Shown here in pieces: positions 11,691-22,142 of a DNA stretch of 64,000 nt. Both the position numbers and the translations under genes were made by a program. Under the pieces are notes generated by a model. The model ran no database searches, was not told where the DNA came from, and was given only the letters and a program-made list of their open reading frames with translations. Numbering within the stretch: the first letter of the stretch is position 1; every line of letters starts with the position of its first letter. Source of the stretch: Gadus chalcogrammus (taxonomy: Eukaryota > Chordata > Actinopteri > Gadiformes > Gadidae); NCBI RefSeq assembly GCF_026213295.1, contig NC_079412.1:2931813-2995812 (forward strand), written 5' to 3'.

Positions 11691-13374
11691 CAAGATCCAC
11701 TGTGTTCTGCTGTGCAACCGCCAGTTTGGAAGTCCCTCGTCTTATTGTAGTGGTAAGTTCAATATCATGAGGGCATTTGTGATAATTAGATCACTCTCCT
11801 AAAACCGTCCTCTCCTCTGCCTTTTTATTTTTCCTTAGTTGTCCATGTATGTGGAAATGTAAGGACTGAGAATTCATATTCAAGAAGATCAGAACTTCTG
11901 AAACATTATAAACTTGATCATCATCATTATGGGTGGGGCCGTGCTCACCCCTGTACTTATGAGAATTGCCCATGCACTTGCAAAACATGGAAAGCTCTGC
12001 TGACTCATCTAAGCAAATGCCATCCTACTCAAAAATCCCCACAGGAAGATAGCTTTTCAGCATTCAAGTGCCACATCTGCAACAACAATCAACTTTCTAC
12101 AGAGACTGATTATTTTAAACACATTGGGACGCATTTAAGAAATCGTGAATCTGTTTTTAATGATTGTTCATATAAAAAATATTTACGGTGCTTTTAATAC
12201 TCACAAGTGGCGAAGACATAACCCCCACACAATTCATGATTTTAAGCCAGGAATAGTTGATGGACCTGTTGGTAGTTCTGCTGTTGAAGAATCTTTTGAA
12301 AGCGGTGCTACTGTACAATCTGATGATGATATAACATCTGAAGAACTTACTAATGAAGAACCAAGTAATTTGACACAATCTATTGAAGTGAAGTTAGCCT
12401 CAGTCCTGCTTAAGTTAGAACACTATTTTCTGGTGCCAAGTGTAGCTGTAACCGAACTGCTTGATGAGTTACAATATTTAATTGGTACTGCTTCTGTCCC
12501 TGTCGCCCAGAAGACTCTACTGGACTCCTTAAAAAGTAACAATTGCATAGTTGATGAATCTCTTGTAAAAGAGTTAGCGACTGTACTTTGCACTACAAAT
12601 CCCATTAAAGCTGCAGTAGGGAAGGGCGGTCCTCTCTCGACTGCATGGAAAAGGAAGGCATATTATAGAAAAAACTTTAATGTTGTGGATCCCATTGAAT
12701 ATCTTTTAGATCGTAAGAATAATAAGACTTTTCAGTATGTGCCATTACTCAAATCCTTGCAGCAACTTATAAACTGTGAAACAACACTAAATAAGGCTAT
12801 ACATTTGAAGAAAAAACATCCAGTGCAGAGTGATAAACAAGTATACAGATCATTTTGGGATGGACGCCTCTGTAAAAGTAATGCTATTCTCTCAAAATAA
12901 TGTGCAATTTCTGTGATTTTGTATGTTGACGACTTTGAAATCTGCAATCCCCTCGGGACATCCCGTAAAAAACACAAAATCTGTGCCTTGTATTGGATTT
13001 TAGGCAATCTGCCACCTGGTTGTCACTCCTCATTGTCCTCTATCCATTTGGCCGCATTGATCAATAGCAGTGATGTTAAGGTCTATGGTTACGAAAAAGT
13101 GTTGGAGCCTTTGATTGCTGATCTCATAACATTGGAACAACATGGGGTTTTTGTGGAAAAGCTGGGGAAAACTTTGAAGGGTACATTGCAGTGCGTTATT
13201 GCCGATAACCTTGGCGCGCACAGCATTGCGGGTTTTGTAGAGAGTTTTTCTGGCAGCTATGTTTGCAGGTTTTGTACGGCAGATAGGTCAGAAATTCAGG
13301 ACAAGGAAGTTGGAGCTGGAGCTTTCTGTCTGAGAACTGAGGAGATACACACAAATCATCTGAAAACCCTTTAA
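11691..13374 (+). pseudogene. EnSpm/CACTA-like transposase, N-terminal C2H2 and core part
   Basis: A short exon (about 11,691-11,752, followed by GTAAGT) precedes a long exon from about 11,838. The long exon first encodes Cys2-His2-type fingers (CTKTWKALLTHLSKCH-like and CHICNNN...HIGTH), then a low-complexity acidic linker. The conserved core follows: YVDDFEICNPLGTSRKKH at about 12,920, then GYEKVLEPLI and DLITLEQHGVFVE, and a CRFC motif near 13,265. This core resembles Transposase_21-type proteins of metazoan EnSpm/CACTA elements. The frame has an in-frame stop at 12,898-12,900 and a likely frame break in the finger region. It is cut at about 13,374 by a hAT insertion, and the gene resumes at 14,868. 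It is therefore inactive. Confidence 0.65.
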
Positions 13375-13408
13375 GAAAATTCCTCGAACAACTGTTTTGG
13401 TGTTAAGA

Positions 13409-14303
13409 CAGGGTGTCCGCAGAGGTCTTAAAAGTCTTAAATTCATTTTTCTAAATTTAAGGCCTTAAAAAGTCTTAAATTCGTCAAAAATGTCATATGC
13501 TGGTCTTAAATTTATAACTCGGAGGTCTTAAATTTGTCGGAGCAGGGCTATTTAATTTTTTATTTTTCTCGCGGGACTTTTCGGGAAGGAGATGTAGAGA
13601 GGCTACTTTCTTGCTAGCTGCATATATAAACGGATGTCTGCGCGCTTGCTAGCTAGTCTGCAACAATGGGTAAATGCAAGTTCAACGTCAGTTGGCTGGA
13701 AGACGTCCGTTTCCGAGGTTGGCTAGCGTCCGTTGCCAACGAAGAACAGGCCAGATGCATTCCGTGCAAAAGTAGCCTACATTCAAGCTCGGCACCATGG
13801 GGATTAAGGCTGTCGTCAGCCATATGCAGAGCCAAAAACATAAAACCCCTGCCAGGAGCCACACACAGACCCCAGCCATTTCTACGTTTTGCATCTCTGC
13901 CCCGGCGCCACCGCCGCAGACGGTCCGCGCAGCTAGCACTGACCTGAGGGTAGCATTTGGTGCGACACCAACACTGAAAGCGGAGGTGTTGTGGATTCGA
14001 AACACAGTGGTCAAGCAACAGTCCTACAACTCGAATGAGGAGATAGGAGATCTCTTCGGTTTGATGTTCCCTGACTCTCAAATCGCGAGCACCTTTACTG
14101 CTGGAAGGGACAAAACGGCGTATATAACTCGCTTCGGACTAGCGCCTTTCATCTGAAACGAGCTAATCTGCAGCGTCAACAAGGCTGATTTTGTTTTGAC
14201 GTTTGAGACGTTGAACCACGCCACTAAAAGCAAGCAACTTGACGTGCACGTCCGATATTGGGTCGGAGATCAAGTGCATTCCCGGTACTTGGGCTCGCAA
14301 TTC
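13409..14303 (+). mobile_element. hAT element relic (5' part)
   Basis: The left terminus CAGGGTGTCCGCAGAGGTC is a typical hAT end and is followed by repeats of 'aaagtcttaaatt'. Downstream lies the 5' part of a hAT transposase gene (13,666-14,298). The 3' half and right terminus are missing, replaced at about 14,304 by another element, so no target duplication can be verified. It sits inside the EnSpm-like transposase gene. Confidence 0.7.
13666..14298 (+). pseudogene. hAT transposase N-terminal fragment
   Basis: The frame starts MGKCKFNVSWLEDVRFRGWL, a BED-like N terminus common in fish hAT transposases. It continues in a shifted frame with GIKAVVSHMQSQKH (the His part of the BED finger), then a Ser/Thr/Pro linker. 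The last part reads FTAGRDKTAYITRFGLAPFI and DVHVRYWVGDQVHSRYLGS, matching the start of the hAT catalytic core. At least two frameshifts and a stop at about 14,154 break it. The rest of the core and the C-terminal dimerisation region are absent. Confidence 0.65.
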
Positions 14304-14747
14304 ATGGGGCCCCACATATATGGGGGTAAAAGGGATGATGATACATAATATTTTTTAGACAATATGCAGAATCTTTTCACGGACGAATTAACACGGTCGG
14401 CGGTATTTTTGCCAGCACGCCACCCTAGCCATATTATGGGCAACCGTGTTCCCCTTGGCTGTGATTTGAACTTTGAATTCCTCGAAGGAGTTCATAATAA
14501 TACATTGCTCGCCTTGGATGAAATACACCGCTCTTGCGATTTATTTTGCATAAGGGTGAGTCAAATGACGCGAGAAACGCCCCTTCTATGTGAACACGCA
14601 TTGAACCTAAAGCGGAAAACCTGGTTCAACTAATTTAATCTAAAGTGAGCGTCGTGGTACCATTTAACTGTGATTGCGAGTTGCGGCTCTGTCGAGCCAG
14701 GTTTTCCCAAGAAAGCCTGGGTATGTTCAACGAGGTTCGTGGTATAC
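14304..14747. mobile_element. Truncated second copy of the 6.4-7.6 kb MITE family
   Basis: Similarity to 7,050-7,580 starts at 'tatgggggtaaaa', resumes at 'gacaatatgcagaatctttt' and runs to the terminus 'gttcgtggtat'. The left half including the tRNA-like boxes is missing. About 150 bp in the middle (14,390-14,560) differs from the first copy. No gene. Confidence 0.65.
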
Positions 14748-14867
14748 CCCCCAGGTCTTACTGAAGGCATTTATTTAATGCTGAAAATATTATTATCAGT
14801 GGCGTAAATATCGACTGCCCGGGGGCCCAGACGCTGTCCCCCCCCCACAGAAAGTGGGGGGGGACAG
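14748..14867. other. Possible hAT terminus fragment
   Basis: The sequence CAGTGGCGTAAATATCGA at 14,799 resembles a hAT terminal repeat. It is followed by C-runs and G-runs around 'cagaaagtggg'. No matching target duplication is found. The transposase gene resumes immediately after. Confidence 0.3.
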
Positions 14868-15290
14868 AAAGTGCCCACTGATGAACCAGCCTGGAAACTC
14901 CTTGGGGATTTGAAGGACATTGTAGAAGTTGTTGTATCTCCAGTTCAGACTCAGGAATCAATTGCATATTTGACCTTGAAGATCTCTGAGCACAGAGTCA
15001 GATTCAAAGAGGTTTTCCCTGAATCAAACTTTCGACCTAAACACCATTTATTACAACATTACCCTCACTTAATCTCTGAGTTTGGACCGTTGGTTTCATT
15101 ATGGACCATGCGCTTCGAATCGAAGCACAGCTTCTTCAAAAGAGTTGTGCGGCATACAACCTGCTTCAAAAATGTGCTTCTGTCCTTAGCACAAAGACAC
15201 CAGTTTCTCATGGCACATCACCTTCACATGTTGAGTTTTCCTAAATCTCCCCTGGAAGTAGCTAATGTTTCAAGTCTTCCCATTGATGTT
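14868..15290 (+). pseudogene. EnSpm-like transposase, C-terminal part 1
   Basis: An open segment reads as the continuation of the gene at 11,691-13,374. It includes FRPKHHLLQHYPHLISEFGP and FESKHSFFKRVVR, the His/Lys-rich C-terminal signature seen in metazoan EnSpm-type transposases. It is open to 15,290, where a solo LTR is inserted. Codons resume at 15,838. Confidence 0.6.
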
Positions 15291-15837
15291 TGTGAGGGAC
15301 CGGCGTGGTCGCCCCACGTATCTGGGATACGGCCAACTGGGAATTCCGAGTGTGGGCAAAAAATGAGGGCAATGGACTGAGGACTAAGAAAAAGTGAAGT
15401 TTTAATGTCTCAAACATTCACAAAGAATAGAGCAACGTTTCAAACGAAAAGGAAATGACTGCTTCCGTCAGCAAACATAAACTAAGAAAATATAACATAG
15501 CATAGCCTAACATGAATCTAGCATAGCATTACTAGCACTGGCCTCACATCAAGCCAGCACCTACCCTCCGCCTCCAAACACCAAATGAGGCGGCCCTTAA
15601 ATAGGGAAATGCCAATTGGCCCAATCAAGGCCGTATGGGCCAGACCATTAGTTGGGGGGGAACATACTTCACCTAAAGCTACATTACTATACTGCCCCCT
15701 ACCGGGACGGAAGACTAACTTCCACCAGCCCAATCTAATACACACACACACACACACAATATAATAATAATAGTAATAATAATAATAATAGCTCTAATGC
15801 GAGACAGTGAGAAGGGGGAGGATTTCAACTTCTCACA
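15291..15837 (-). mobile_element. Solo LTR (547 bp), minus orientation
   Basis: The element begins TGTGAGGG and ends TTCTCACA, and is flanked by a 5-bp duplication ATGTT (15,286-15,290 and 15,838-15,842). On the minus strand a TATA-like 'ctatttaagggcc' lies near 15,600 and an ATTAAA polyadenylation-type signal near 15,400. A (CA)n tract is at about 15,745-15,757. No internal retroviral sequence is present, so the provirus was reduced to one LTR by recombination. Superfamily (ERV, Gypsy or BEL) is undetermined. Confidence 0.8.
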
Positions 15838-15930
15838 ATGTTTTAAAAGAGGACATAGCATTTGCTCTGAAGCAGAGGCACCCAGAGTTGGATGGTGTAT
15901 GCCTGGCTAAAAGTGTGACGTACAATGGCC
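15838..15930 (+). pseudogene. EnSpm-like transposase, C-terminal part 2
   Basis: About 30 codons (EDIAFALKQRHPELDGV and following) continue the interrupted transposase before a LINE insertion at about 15,931. The gene picks up again at 17,769. Confidence 0.5.
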
Positions 15931-17768
15931 TGGACCCAAACTCTTTAATGACAGATTATGCAAATTCATAGATAAATACAAATTACTCACCGACAGTCAA
16001 TATGGATTCAGAACAAACCGGTCAACAGCACTAGCCTTAACAGAACTCACAGAAGAAATCACTAACGCCACGGACAATAAGAAATTTGCGATCGGGACAT
16101 TTATAGACTTAAAAAAAGCATTTGATACTATAAATCACAATATATTAATTACAAAACTAGAACAATATGGGATCCGGGGGGTCGTTTTGAATTGGGTGAG
16201 GAGCTATTTAGAGAGAAGGCAACAATTTGTGATGATGGATGGATTTAAGTCAGAATGCTTGGACATTGTGTGTGGGGTTCCGCAGGGGTCAGTGCTGGGA
16301 CCAATGTTATTTGCAACGTATCGAAATCTCTGAAATTCATACTTTTTGCAGATGACACAAATATACTGGTTTCTGGGGAAAATTTGCAGCAACTTCTGTC
16401 CACATTGACCGTAAAGATTAGTAGACTAAAAAAATGGTTTGACAGAAATAAGTTATCTCTAAACCTAAATAAAACTAAAATTATGATATTTGGAAACTGT
16501 AAAAAATCGGAAAACATTGAGGTACAAATAGAAGGTGTAAACTTAGAAAGGGTATATGAAAACAAATTTCTAGGGGTAATCATTGACGACAAAATTTGCT
16601 GGAAACCTCATATAAAACACATACAAACCAAACTATCAAGAAGCATCTCAGTCCTGTGCAAAGCCAAGCACTTCCTGAATATTAAATCACTCCATATTCT
16701 TTATAACTCATTAATATTACCATATTTGTATTACTGTTCAGAAATCTGGGGAAACACATACAAAAGCTCTTTACAACCGTTGTGTATTCTTCAGAAGCGA
16801 GCCATTAGAATAATCCATAATGTAACTTATCATGAACATACTAATCAACTATTCATACAGTCCAAAACTCTCAAATTTCCTGATCTGGTTGAATTCAAAA
16901 CTGCCCAAACAATCTTCAAAGCCAGAAATGATATGCTACCAAAAAACATACAGGCAATGTTTTCTGAAAGGGAGGGACGTTATAACTTAAGGGGACAGCT
17001 GAACTTCAAGGTCCACCACGCACGCACAACGAAAAAGAGCTTTTGTATCAGCATCTACGGAGTTAAATTGTGGAATAAGTTAAGTGCGGAAGTACAGAAA
17101 AGCCAAAGCATAAGTCAGTTCAAAAACAAATATAAAGACATCGTCTTCACAAAGTACAGAAATTTAGAAAAGCCTCTGTAACATTGACATATGTAGACCG
17201 TAGTTTGTAATATACATGGTATTTGTATTTATATTTGTAATATATATATATATAGTAACTTATAATATACATGTATAGGTATTTATAATGTAATATAGAT
17301 TGTTTATAGTATATATATACATATATAATTATATATAATTGTATACAGTTATATATGTAATTGTTTACAAAATTTGTGTGTGATTAAATTGACTATTTAT
17401 AAATATACGTAGATATATATGCGTAGATATATATACATATACACACAATTATTCTGTATTCTGTATTCATATTTGTATGCATTATTATAGCTTGCATTTT
17501 ACTGACATGTTGGTGACATCTATCCAAGCTAAATTGATCTATTAAGGGGTAGGACTAGATACGTTTTTTTACTTCCTCCTACCCCCTTTCGAGCATGTAG
17601 AAAGTTTTTTTTAAAATTTTAGTTCTTTTGTGTGTTTTTCTTTTGTTGTCTCTTTTATTTTTTTATTTCATCTATTAATAATCAATTGATAATCATTAAT
17701 TGATTAATAATCATGTTTTTTTTTATTGCTTGCATGTTCGAAATAAAGACAATCAATCAATCAATCAA
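15931..17768 (+). mobile_element. 5'-truncated non-LTR retrotransposon (Jockey/I/L2-like)
   Basis: The element starts in the reverse transcriptase domain and ends with a long AT-rich 3' UTR (17,182-17,740) and an (AATC)n tail ('aataaagacaatcaatc'). The 3' tail and 5' truncation show LINE-type integration. It interrupts the EnSpm-like transposase. The precise clade is not resolved by eye. Confidence 0.8.
15936..17181 (+). pseudogene. LINE reverse transcriptase fragment
   Basis: The reading frame opens with FIDKYKLLTDSQYGFR and the RT motifs FIDLKKAFDTINHNIL and VCGVPQGSVLGP. A small deletion near 16,305 shifts the frame. From there a frame of about 300 codons is open, with the catalytic motif FADDTNILVSG, then NKTKIMIFGN, FLGVIIDDKICW, and the thumb/C-terminal region LYNSLILPYLYYCSEIWGN. 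The stop is at 17,179. The endonuclease and most of the fingers are missing through 5' truncation. The frame break removes activity. Confidence 0.8.
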
Positions 17769-18048
17769 CTACAGGAATGGAATGATCCTAGATCATGGAT
17801 CATTGGCAGGGCTGCCTGAATTTGTGGAAATAACCCAGATGAATGTTGTCAAGGATAACCTTCTTTTCATCGTCAGAAAGCTGAGTGCGTGGTACTGGGA
17901 ACATTACAGGGCATACGAACTGAAACCGTGTCCTACGAGGAAGTTGGAACTGGTCGACCAGAACGAACTCTCAGATCCATACCCATTGGCTGACTACACA
18001 ATTGGAGGAATGCGGCTGATGACACTCAAAAGATACATACATGTGTAA
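17769..18048 (+). pseudogene. EnSpm-like transposase, C-terminal end
   Basis: The frame YRNGMILDHGSLAGLPEF continues the transposase beyond the LINE and ends in LADYTIGGMRLMTLKRYIHV at a stop at 18,046. The four fragments 11,691-13,374, 14,868-15,290, 15,838-15,930 and 17,769-18,048 read in order as one gene. The break at the LINE is in the middle of the conserved segment. Confidence 0.55.
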
Positions 18049-18443
18049 GGTCAGTCTTAAAGTGGAAAACAACAAAAAGTCATAAAAAATTTGCTTTTAG
18101 GATTTTACTCTCTAACTCCACTAAAGTATATTTCCATGATTTATAGTTGCTCTTCACTTTCTCAGAGGATGAAGAAACTTCTTGGAGCTAACAAAACAGT
18201 TTAATTCAGATACTTTTCAGTGGCGACGAACAGCCTACTTGAAGAGGTCTTTGTTCAACAGAATCCTTTATAATATTGCGGGAGCCAAATCTACTGCACG
18301 CGTTTACTGAGAGAGGGAGCAGGAAAAATATTCTAGTGCATTATATATAATCTCTGTAAATTTAACGTTGAAAATATTAACTATTACAAATATTAAAAAG
18401 CAACTCATATTTCTCTCTCTTTTTCTCTCTCTCTCAGGGCACC
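18049..18443. other. Intergenic interval between the two EnSpm-like genes
   Basis: AT-rich, no gene. It ends in a (CT)n polypyrimidine tract and 'cag' (about 18,411-18,438), which is a plausible splice acceptor for the following gene. Confidence 0.4.
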
Positions 18444-20327
18444 ATGACAGAAGACACACCCATTCGATTGCTGGTTATCCTGAGTGACGACAGCAGCGTG
18501 AGAATGGAGCTACACAACGGGATTCCCAATTCACAGGAAGAGTTAATCGATGAGGTCAAGAATGCATGTGGATTAGGGGGATTCATAAGGCTGCAGTACA
18601 AGGACACCGATTTTGGGAACATGTTTGTGAATCTGACCTCTACAACTGTAATTAAGGATCTTGCAGTTCTCAAAGTAATCCAGTTAGACCCTGATTCAAC
18701 TGTTGTCTTGTATGCACTTGATCCCCCAGGGAGTAGCATCCCTTTGGTTGGACTGGACAGTGATGACTCCTCAGTGTCTGCACATACAGACGACACAATA
18801 CTGCTTAGCAGCCCTTCCTCAGACTCACTAAGGACCCAACAGTGGCCACGACAGTTCCCAATCCCACGCTTCTCCTATGACACAGTGCATGTGCTTATAT
18901 GCATACACACCATACCCTGAAGATTTTGACTTCAGTGATGTTGCTGAAGCACTGACAAAGAAGCACCCCTGCCTGAAAGAACCAGGGTCTTACAATGAGA
19001 GTTATGGTTGGAAGCGCAGGATGAAGATGAAAATGGCCCCAACTACAGGACCCAACTTAAGGCACACGGTACATCTGCTGAGGTCACAGTGAATTCTTTG
19101 AAATCCATGTCTCAAGGGGACTCCTACCCAGCAAAGAATGTCAAGAGACCTAGACGAGCTGAGGCCAATCATTTTCCATCTTTGCCAAGTGGTGAGACTA
19201 CAGGAAGCCTGGAACAAGAGAGGGTTTCTCTTTTGAAAAAAACAACCGTCAAACAATAAAAGAAAAGATGGCAAAGACGTTTGGATACCGTAGACAAGAA
19301 ATAGTGCATAAGCAGCTGAGCATTGAAGACATGTTGGAAAGATGGCCAGCCCTTTTTCAGATGGAAGAGGTATGTTTTTAGATATAAAGCACCTTAGACC
19401 TATTTTTGAGAGGAGAGGGACTTAATATTTTTATTAATGCCAATTAATTAGACATTCATGAAAGATGATTTTTGAACCTTCAAAACATAGGTCTTTACAG
19501 AAGAGAATGTATTTAATACCCTTTCCTTTCTGCATGCTCTGTTTTTGTTTCTCCAGATTAATGCTGAGTTCATGCGGGTGACAACAGTTCCCTTGGAGAC
19601 AAAGTTCTTAGCACAGTTGGACGAGCACACGTCGAAACTGCTGGAGGTCATCAGGAGCAAGGGAGGACGTGTGAAAGAGCAGACCAAGGCAACTTTGCAG
19701 GTTTTAGATGAGGTATCTATGTATGAGTTGGTTCTCAGTGGGATCCCTAGTTGAATAGTTGGGGTGTATGTGCTTTTAATAATACCTATTCTTCCTCAGA
19801 CTGTGGACATCACAATTAGAAGAGAGTGCATCTTCAAATCTTTGATGATCTACCTGGGTGAACCTGTTCATCACCTCATTAAAGAATGCCAGGTAAGGGA
19901 ATCTCTCACACTAACACAGACAATACCTAGTATATACCAACTTTTGTTTTAAGATGCAACATAGCACTGTATGTTGTTCAGCATTGACATGCATTGTCTT
20001 CAGGAAATGCTGTTTCTAATTGTCCTCATTTGTTGATTTTTTTTGTGTGTGCAGGATATGCAGGAAAATGAAGCAGCCATTGCAATCGTCAGTGGAAACG
20101 AGGACATTAAAATCGTCATTGACGGAACAGAGGTCCTCAGAGAGGTGCCCACAATAGCAACGGCTGTTGCTATGTTCTTCGGACTCACCTACGCTCTCAA
20201 CATAAAATATCCAAAAAATCTGCAGTACACCCTTGAGTTTGTGCAAAAAGTCTTGATGGAGCTTGGTGGGAAAAAGATGTCCCCAAAAATTCATAGGCTG
20301 AATACCCAGCTTTACAGCCAAGAGTAG
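18444..20327 (+). pseudogene. SAMD3-like companion gene of the EnSpm-like element
   Basis: Exon 1 (18,444 to about 19,370) starts MTEDTPIRLLVILSDDSS, a PB1-like beta-grasp region. It then shows DVAEALTKKHPCLKEPGS, a YGWKRRMKMKM block and a KSMSQGDSYPAKNVKRPRR block. Three short exons with consensus GT/AG borders follow: 19,557-19,712 (NAEFMRVTTVPL), 19,800-19,892 and 20,055-20,327 (ALNIKYPKNLQYTLEFVQKV). This is the family annotated in many fish genomes as 'sterile alpha motif domain-containing protein 3-like'. Exon 1 has frame breaks near 18,900 and 19,020-19,080 and lacks part of the middle, so the copy is probably dead. Its position directly downstream of the transposase suggests it belonged to the same element. 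Its role is unknown. Confidence 0.6.
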
Positions 20328-20362
20328 GCACAGTTGAGTTCCACTCCAACCAAGACTTTGTA

Positions 20363-20735
20363 CCTTTTTTATCTGAGGTTCTTGTTTGAAACTTACACAA
20401 GCATAACTGCATTTCTGCTGCATTATTGTAAAAATAATCTGCCTAAGTTTTCACAGGCATTAGAGGGCATTGTGCTGAAAATTGACCCTTTTATCTGAGG
20501 TTGTTGTTTGAAACTTACACTAGCATAACTGCATTTCTGCAGCATTATTGTAAAAAGAATCTGCCTAAGTATTCACAGGCATTAGAGGGCATTGTGCTGA
20601 AAATGTACCCTTTTATCTGAGGTTGTTGTTTGAAACTTACACTAGCATAACTGCATTTCTGCTGCAGTATTGACAAAATAATCTGCCTACGTTTTCACAG
20701 GCACTAGTGGGCATTGTGATGAAAACCTGGAGAGC
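20363..20735. repeat. Three tandem copies of a ~121-bp repeat
   Basis: The unit contains 'atctgaggttgttgtttga' and 'tctgcctaagttttcacag'. Copies begin near 20,363, 20,487 and 20,608. It lies just downstream of the SAMD3-like gene and may be a subterminal repeat of the EnSpm-like element. Confidence 0.85.
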
Positions 20736-21292
20736 ACTGATTTGTTTATTACACTTTTTATTTCAAGGAATTATTCCTTGATGGAATGGTCACTGTTCAG
20801 GGAGAAAAAAAAGTTCAGTGAAAAAAAAAAAAAAAAGCCCAAATGCAGTTTGTAACTGTTATGGTTGAGATGTTGAAAAAAAATCTTGTGTTGAAAAGGA
20901 ATGGCTTCTGAGTGTAAATCAAAAGGTATTAAAATTATTTTTTTTAATTCAGGTCTATAAATATTAAATTATGATGACTTAAATTTTTTATTTGAGACAA
21001 CTTAAAAAAAATAGTTTGCTCCCATATTTAAAAGTTGTTTCAATTAATTTAAAATATTCAGGTTGAACCAAGTATATTATTTATATTCAGTAATAAAACC
21101 AATGTATTTATTTTAATTTAGTAAAATCTGAAATAATTGCTTTGGTTCAACCTTCAGAAATGGGTTTACATGAAGTTAAATATTTCAGGTCAAATCAAAT
21201 GAATTATTTATATTGTATGAAACTACAATATTAGGTGTGATCGTTTACCTCCATTTTTTTTAATTTGAGCCAATGTTTAATTTTTTTCAGTG
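20736..21292. mobile_element. AT-rich 3' end and possible right terminus of the EnSpm-like element
   Basis: AT-rich DNA with 'ttgaaccaa' and 'ttggttcaacc' motifs in both orientations. It ends TTTTTTTCAGTG at 21,281-21,292, whose complement CACTGAAAAAAA resembles an EnSpm/CACTA terminus. The left terminus was not found, so this is tentative. Confidence 0.35.
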
Positions 21293-21299
21293 TGGTTTG

Positions 21300-21464
21300 T
21301 CTGCTCCCGAATTGCTCCCCCTTTTTTCTGATCTGCATCAGTTCACAGCACCTCCCGTCAAGTTTCATGAATCTTGCTTCGAGTGGCATTGTACCTACTC
21401 TCAGGGACTCCGCATTTCAACAATTTCCCCCCGGGGATCAATAAAGTATTTCTGATTCTGATTC
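21300..21464 (+). mobile_element. LINE 3'-end fragment
   Basis: The end 'ccccggggatcaataaagta' followed by repeats of 'ttctga' is the common 3' tail of a fish non-LTR retrotransposon family. No coding sequence remains. Confidence 0.5.
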
Positions 21465-21589
21465 ACCTGAGGAAATATAGGTGCTTGAAGCAAAGCATGT
21501 GATTTAGATTTACATATATTCAATAAAATGTTTCATCCATATGATGAATAATGCTCTTGTACCACTTGAATGTCGAAAAAGGGCTGGCC

Positions 21590-21770
21590 ATCTCTCAATG
21601 TGGGACCGCCCTCCATTCAAACATAACCCCACTCTGAGATTGACGTCTAATTGTCGTAGTTGCACTTCCATTATTTGTAAACGTCCCACCACTCCGACAA
21701 TTTCTGTTACGATGGTCGGAGTGGCTGTACTTTACTTTTTTTCAAATGTCCCGCCATTCCGACATGAGGT
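21590..21770. repeat. MITE-like segment with hairpin
   Basis: A 10-bp perfect inverted repeat CCACTCCGAC/GTCGGAGTGG sits in a segment with recurring 'tgtcccgcc' and 'cgtcccacc' motifs. No gene. Ends and class not determined. Confidence 0.35.
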
Positions 21771-22142
21771 CATTCATATAAATTACATTACTATTATCGT
21801 TGTACTTTAATTAATTATTATGATTATTTCTTAGTTTCATGTGCATACATTCGCCATTTAAATTGGGACAGACCTGGGGGCCGGTTGCACCAACTGGGCG
21901 TAACTAAGCCTGGTCGTAACTGCTAAGTAGGTCTTAGTTACGACCTGGCGTTAGAATGGAACTAACGCCGGTTGCACCAACGGGACTTACGACTGGTCTC
22001 AACTACGCCCGGTCTTAGCCATGCGCGGCCATGTGAATGTTCCATGTGATGCGCATATCACCGCGTTGCTAGGATACCTCGTGACAACAGCTGTTTACTA
22101 TTTTACCAACATCCGACAAACCGACAAATCCGACAAACCGAC

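Noticed and set aside
14799..14880. Tiny hAT MITE
   Set aside because: Only loose end similarity and no 8-bp duplication.
18434..18796. Minus-strand 120-codon protein
   Set aside because: Antisense to SAMD3-like exon 1. Ser/Thr-rich shadow.
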